64,000 bases of DNA from Castellaniella sp036379515. GTDB taxonomy: Bacteria > Pseudomonadota > Gammaproteobacteria > Burkholderiales > Burkholderiaceae_B. The position numbers were made by a program, and so were the translations under genes. Of the stretch, positions 60,450 through 64,000 are shown piece by piece; the stretch's first letter is position 1; each line of letters begins with the position of its first letter. Location: positions 186,001 to 250,000 of the forward strand of contig NZ_DASVGN010000038.1 in assembly GCF_036379515.1 (NCBI RefSeq), written 5' to 3'. The notes beneath the pieces were generated by a model. It did not search any database. It saw nothing but the letters and a program-made list of their open reading frames with translations, and was not told the origin of the DNA.

Positions 60450-60866
60450 CTAGCATTCTGGCGGGGGTTCAGCGTTTACGATACCGCGCAGCGCCCCCTC
60501 ACGCACGCGCTCACTGAGAGAATCAGGGTTTTCCTGCTGATCCGTCAAGGCCTTGAGCACCATGCAGGCGTTGGTCCCTGTCAGAAGGTGCACGATATAG
60601 CCTTCTTCCTGGGCCCGGCGTTGCGCTACCGCCGCAATATTGAAAGGCGTCGCGCCATACAAATCGCAGAGCATCAGCGCAGGGGTATCCAGTCCCCCTT
60701 CACGCAGCCATGCAAGCACCTCGGCAGACTTTGTCTCAGGCTCGGCATCCGGTTCGATGTCAAATACCTTCAAATCCGGCACGCGACCCAGCACATGAGC
60801 GGCGCACGCATCGAAAGCCGCCCCCAAGGGCGTGTGCATGATCAGTGCAATCCGCGTCGTGCCCAT
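60450..60866 (-). CDS. manX: PTS EIIA, mannose/fructose type
   Basis: 138-residue EIIA-Man domain protein. The phospho-His is H11 or H12 in ALIMHTPLG depending on start, and LMLCDLYGATPFNIAA is the conserved loop. No EIIB, EIIC or EIID follows, so a regulatory role is likely. The start overlaps the gshB stop by one base (TGATG); a GTG one codon earlier is an alternative start. Confidence 0.92.
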   Translation of the reverse strand: MGTTRIALIMHTPLGAAFDACAAHVLGRVPDLKVFDIEPDAEPETKSAEVLAWLREGGLDTPALMLCDLYGATPFNIAAVAQRRAQEEGYIVHLLTGTNACMVLKALTDQQENPDSLSERVREGALRGIVNAEPPPEC

Positions 60867-61825
60867 CACCCAGCCCCCACTGCCCGCTCCAGCGCCTGAA
60901 CATAGTGCGCTGCCACGTCAAACCCCGTCTGTTCAGCAATTTCTACAAAACAGGTCGGGCTCGTGACGTTGATTTCAGTGATGAATCGACCAATGACGTC
61001 CAGCCCGATCAGCAGCAGGCCTCGTGACACCAACGCGCGGCCTACGAACTCGGCCATCTCTCGGTCATGCGACGTGAGTGGTTGGGCCACCCCGTGGCCA
61101 CCTGCCGCCAGATTGGCCCGCGTCTCGCCCTTGAGGGGCATTCGGGCCAGCGCAAACGGGATAGGCTCACCGCCGATGATGAGAATGCGTTTATCGCCCT
61201 GGGTAATCTCGGGGATGTAGCGCTGCACCATCACGCTACGCGTGCCCTGCTCGGTCAAGGTCTCGAGGATGGCACCCAGATTGGGCTCTTGTGGCAGCAG
61301 GCGGAACACACCCGCCCCGCCCATGCCGTCGAGCGGTTTCACGATCACGTCGTGATACTCGTCGTGAAACGCCCGCAGACGATCCATGTGACGGCTGACG
61401 AGCGTAGGCACTGTATATTGCGGAAATTCGGTGATGGCCAGCTTTTCAGGATGGTTTCGAATTCCGGCACCGCTGTTGAAAATCCGCGCGCCCTGCGCCG
61501 CCGCATAATCGAACAAGTGCGTCGCGTAGACGTATTCCATATCGAATGGAGGATCCTTGCGCATCAGCACGCCATCGAAATCTGTCAATGAGCGGTCTTG
61601 GGCCGATTCTTGTACCCACCAGTCGTGACCGTGCCAATCTGCGTCGGCACGCAACTGCATGGCGGTTGCCGACACACGAACCTGACCCTCGCGGATATAG
61701 AGATCTCCCATGAGGGAGAAACTAAAGGTGTGCCCGCGCGCCGCGAGACTGCGCATCATGGCAACCGATGAGTCCTTATAGGCCTTGAGCGCCGGCAAAG
61801 GATCAACGACGAACAAAAAATGCAT
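60866..61825 (-). CDS. gshB: Glutathione synthetase
   Basis: 319-residue ATP-grasp enzyme joining gamma-glutamylcysteine and glycine. Family marks are FVVDPLPALKAYKDSSVAMM, LMRKDPPFDMEYVYATHL, VKPLDGMGGAGVFRL and FITEINVTSPTCFVEI. The start is the ATG at 61825; 15 more open codons upstream are not conserved. It begins the gshB-manX-ptsH-ptsI run, as is common in betaproteobacteria. Confidence 0.97.
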   Translation of the reverse strand: MHFLFVVDPLPALKAYKDSSVAMMRSLAARGHTFSFSLMGDLYIREGQVRVSATAMQLRADADWHGHDWWVQESAQDRSLTDFDGVLMRKDPPFDMEYVYATHLFDYAAAQGARIFNSGAGIRNHPEKLAITEFPQYTVPTLVSRHMDRLRAFHDEYHDVIVKPLDGMGGAGVFRLLPQEPNLGAILETLTEQGTRSVMVQRYIPEITQGDKRILIIGGEPIPFALARMPLKGETRANLAAGGHGVAQPLTSHDREMAEFVGRALVSRGLLLIGLDVIGRFITEINVTSPTCFVEIAEQTGFDVAAHYVQALERAVGAG

Positions 61826-61882
61826 GATTGCCCCAAATGTACAGCGGCCGGCACACCCGCGTCGGCACACCCCAAGCTTCGA

Positions 61883-62425
61883 TCAGGCGGCCTCGCCTTG
61901 CTTGCCGACTTTCTTGCGTGGCGCCAGCACCATGACCATTTGACGGCCTTCGAGCTTCGGCATGGCCTCGACCTGAACCGTGTCGCCAAGATCGTCGCGC
62001 ACCCGTTCAAGGACTTTCATCCCGAGGTCTTGGTGAGCCATTTCGCGGCCACGGAACCTCAGTGTGACTTTGGCCTTGTCGCCTTCTTCAATGAACCGAC
62101 GCAGATTACGCAACTTGACCTGATAATCGCCTTCGTCCGTGCCAGGCCGAAATTTGACTTCCTTGACCTGAATGACTTTCTGGCGCGACCGGGCTTCTTG
62201 CTGGCGCTTCTGCTCCTGGTACTTGAACTTGCCGTAATCCATCAAGCGGCAAACGGGCGGACTGGCAGTCGGTGCAATTTCGACCAGGTCGACGTCGTGT
62301 TCTTCAGCCAATGCCAAGGCGTCAGCCGTACGATAGATGCCCAGTTGCTCACCATCCACGCCTATCAGGCGAACTTCGTGGATACGGATTTCACCGTTTA
62401 CACGGTTCTTCTTTTCGGTTGCGAT
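61883..62425 (-). CDS. infC: Translation initiation factor IF-3 with AUC start codon
   Basis: 180-residue IF3. The conserved N-terminus (ATEKKNRVNGEIRIHEVRLI, then GVDGEQLGIYRTADAL) can only be reached if translation starts at ATC, 62423-62425. AGGAG lies 8 nt upstream of that ATC. The first in-frame ATG is 22 codons later, inside the conserved domain. E. coli infC uses AUU and is autoregulated through it, so AUC here fits the same logic. The length matches E. coli IF3. It lies 35 bp after thrS. Confidence 0.94.
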   Translation of the reverse strand: MATEKKNRVNGEIRIHEVRLIGVDGEQLGIYRTADALALAEEHDVDLVEIAPTASPPVCRLMDYGKFKYQEQKRQQEARSRQKVIQVKEVKFRPGTDEGDYQVKLRNLRRFIEEGDKAKVTLRFRGREMAHQDLGMKVLERVRDDLGDTVQVEAMPKLEGRQMVMVLAPRKKVGKQGEAA

Positions 62426-62460
62426 GTCTGAAACTCCTAGAATTTAGAAAAGTGGAAACC

Positions 62461-64000
62461 TCAGGCCGCAGCCTGAGCGCTTCCGGTTTGACTCAGCCCC
62501 TTGGACTGAATATCTTGCTGCAAATGCTGCACGAACTGCGCGAGCGGCATGACACCAAGATCCTGCTTGCCGCGGCCTCGAACCGCCACGGCCCCCGCTT
62601 CGCGTTCTTTGTCACCTACAACGAGAATATAGGGGATCTTTTGCAAACTGTGTTCGCGCACCTTCTTGTTGATCTTTTCGCCCCGCACGTCAGAGAACAC
62701 CCGATATCCCTGTTGGACCAGTGACTGGGCGACTTGTTCCGCGTACGCGGCGGAGCTGTCGGAAATGCAGCAAACGACTGCGTGATGCGGGACCAGCCAA
62801 GCGGGCAGCGCACCTGCATGGTTTTCGATCAGGATACCAATGAAGCGCTCGAGCGACCCCAGGATTGCGCGGTGCAGCATGACAGGCGGGCGCCGCTGAT
62901 CCTGGGCATCCACGTATTCGGCACCCAGACGCTGCGGCATGGAAAAATCGACCTGAATGGTTCCGCACTGCCAATGGCGCCCAATGGCGTCTTTGAGCGT
63001 GTATTCGATCTTGGGACCATAGAAAGCGCCCTCGCCCACAGAGATTTCGTAGGCGCAATGCGACATATCGAGGCTTTGCTGCAAGGCGTGCTCGGCCTTG
63101 TCCCAGACCTCGTCGGCACCAATGCGTTTTTCAGGGCGAGTCGACACCTTGTACAGAATTTCGGTAAAACCAAAATCGGCATAGACCTTTTGCAGCAGCT
63201 TGGTAAAAGCCGCACACTCGTCGAGCAGTTGGTCTTCAGTACAGAAAATATGACCATCGTCTTGCGTAAATCCGCGCACGCGCATCAGCCCGTGCAGAGA
63301 GCCTGATGACTCGTTGCGGTGGCACTGACCAAACTCACCGTAGCGCAGCGGCAGCTCACGATATGAATGCAGCCCTGCCTTGAAAATTTGTACATGGCCA
63401 GGGCAATTCATGGGCTTGAGGCCATAAACACGGTTCTCCGACTCGGTCGTGAACATGTTTTCTTTGTAGTTGTCCCAGTGGCCGGTTTTCTTCCACAGGG
63501 ATAGGTCCAGAATCTGCGGCGCCTTGACTTCCTGGTAACCGTTTTCCTGGTACACCTGACGCATGTACTGTTCAACCTGCTGCCAGATGGTCCAACCCTT
63601 GGGGTGCCAGAAGATCAGCCCAGGCGCTTCGTCCTGAAAATGGAACAAGTCGAGCTCACGGCCAATGCGCCGGTGATCTCGTAGCTCCGCCTGCTCAAGC
63701 ATGTTCAGGTAGGCGTCCTGGTCTTCTTTGCGGGCCCAGGCTGTGCCATAGATGCGTTGCAACATCTCGTTGTTGCTGTCGCCGCGCCAATAGGCCCCGG
63801 CCACCTTCATCAATTTGAAGACGCGCAGATGACCGGTGGAGGGTACGTGAGGCCCACGGCAGAGGTCCACGAACTGGCCCTCGCGATACAGGCTGATGGT
63901 CTGATCCGCCGGGATCGAGGCAATGATTTCCGCCTTGTAGGCTTCGCCGATGCCACGAAAGAATTTGACGGCGTCATCTCGAGCCCAGACCTCGCGCACC
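62461..64000 (-). CDS. thrS: Threonyl-tRNA synthetase, N-terminus cut by window edge
   Basis: The C-terminal ~512 residues of ThrS (usual length ~640). Present are part of the editing/SAD domain (REGQFVDLCRGPHVPSTGHL), class II motif 2 (RYGEFGQCHRNESSGSLHGL), zinc ligands in LKPMNCPGHVQIFK, and motif 3 (HRAILGSLERFIGILIE). The anticodon-binding domain is complete to the stop. The start lies beyond the right edge. infC follows after 35 bp, the usual thrS-infC pair. Confidence 0.97.
   Translation of the reverse strand, partial: VREVWARDDAVKFFRGIGEAYKAEIIASIPADQTISLYREGQFVDLCRGPHVPSTGHLRVFKLMKVAGAYWRGDSNNEMLQRIYGTAWARKEDQDAYLNMLEQAELRDHRRIGRELDLFHFQDEAPGLIFWHPKGWTIWQQVEQYMRQVYQENGYQEVKAPQILDLSLWKKTGHWDNYKENMFTTESENRVYGLKPMNCPGHVQIFKAGLHSYRELPLRYGEFGQCHRNESSGSLHGLMRVRGFTQDDGHIFCTEDQLLDECAAFTKLLQKVYADFGFTEILYKVSTRPEKRIGADEVWDKAEHALQQSLDMSHCAYEISVGEGAFYGPKIEYTLKDAIGRHWQCGTIQVDFSMPQRLGAEYVDAQDQRRPPVMLHRAILGSLERFIGILIENHAGALPAWLVPHHAVVCCISDSSAAYAEQVAQSLVQQGYRVFSDVRGEKINKKVREHSLQKIPYILVVGDKEREAGAVAVRGRGKQDLGVMPLAQFVQHLQQDIQSKGLSQTGSAQAAA

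Overview
The window is 64 kb of GC-rich, gene-dense chromosome from a betaproteobacterium, most likely Burkholderiales and probably the Alcaligenaceae (Bordetella/Achromobacter/Castellaniella side). The grounds are recA-recX near a DUF2889 gene and sucC, a long aspartate carbamoyltransferase, a sorAB-type sulfite dehydrogenase, a truncated regulatory PTS (manX-ptsH-ptsI), and the thrS/infC/rpmI/rplT/pheS/pheT/ihfA/merR set. There is no rRNA, CRISPR array, transposase or phage gene. One tRNA, Pro(GGG), is present.

Layout. 0-6.6 kb: sucC (cut by the left edge), a DUF2889 gene, metE with divergent metR, recX and recA with a LexA box. 6.7-10.6 kb: a response regulator, sensor kinase and large MHS-family transporter in one operon. 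10.6-16 kb: a strongly structured non-coding RNA ending in a terminator just ahead of rdgC, an aspartate carbamoyltransferase with an N-terminal HTH-like segment, a Sel1-repeat protein and an orphan substrate-binding protein. 16-33.5 kb: a quinone-oxidoreductase-like MDR and a sulfur block of sorA-sorB, cysG-cysH-cysD-cysN, cysJ and cysI, with a urea transporter and ABC exporter between, then an AhpD-like gene, Lrp and metC. 33.6-34.3 kb: a T4 DenV-type pyrimidine-dimer glycosylase and tRNA-Pro. 34.3-43 kb: accessory DNA with an S53-S10 peptidase pair and a lower-GC catabolic cluster (GntR, Cys-less Asp/Glu-racemase relative, maleate-isomerase relative, MFS carrier, hydantoinase). 43-49.5 kb: sufR-B-C-D-S-U-T. 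49.6-50.6 kb: an ECF sigma factor and anti-sigma pair. 50.6-64 kb: merR, ihfA, pheT, pheS, rplT, rpmI, ubiK, comM, a lipoprotein, ptsI, ptsH, manX, gshB, infC and thrS (cut by the right edge), all on the minus strand.

How the genes fit together. Sulfur metabolism dominates. Sulfate is activated by CysDN, reduced at the APS level by an Fe-S type CysH and then by CysJI with siroheme from CysG. SorAB can remove sulfite oxidatively. MetC and MetE complete methionine synthesis, and SUF uses cysteine sulfur for Fe-S clusters needed by CysH and CysI. The least explained parts are the structured RNA ahead of rdgC and the 37.7-43 kb catabolic cluster, whose racemase-like enzyme lacks both expected catalytic cysteines.
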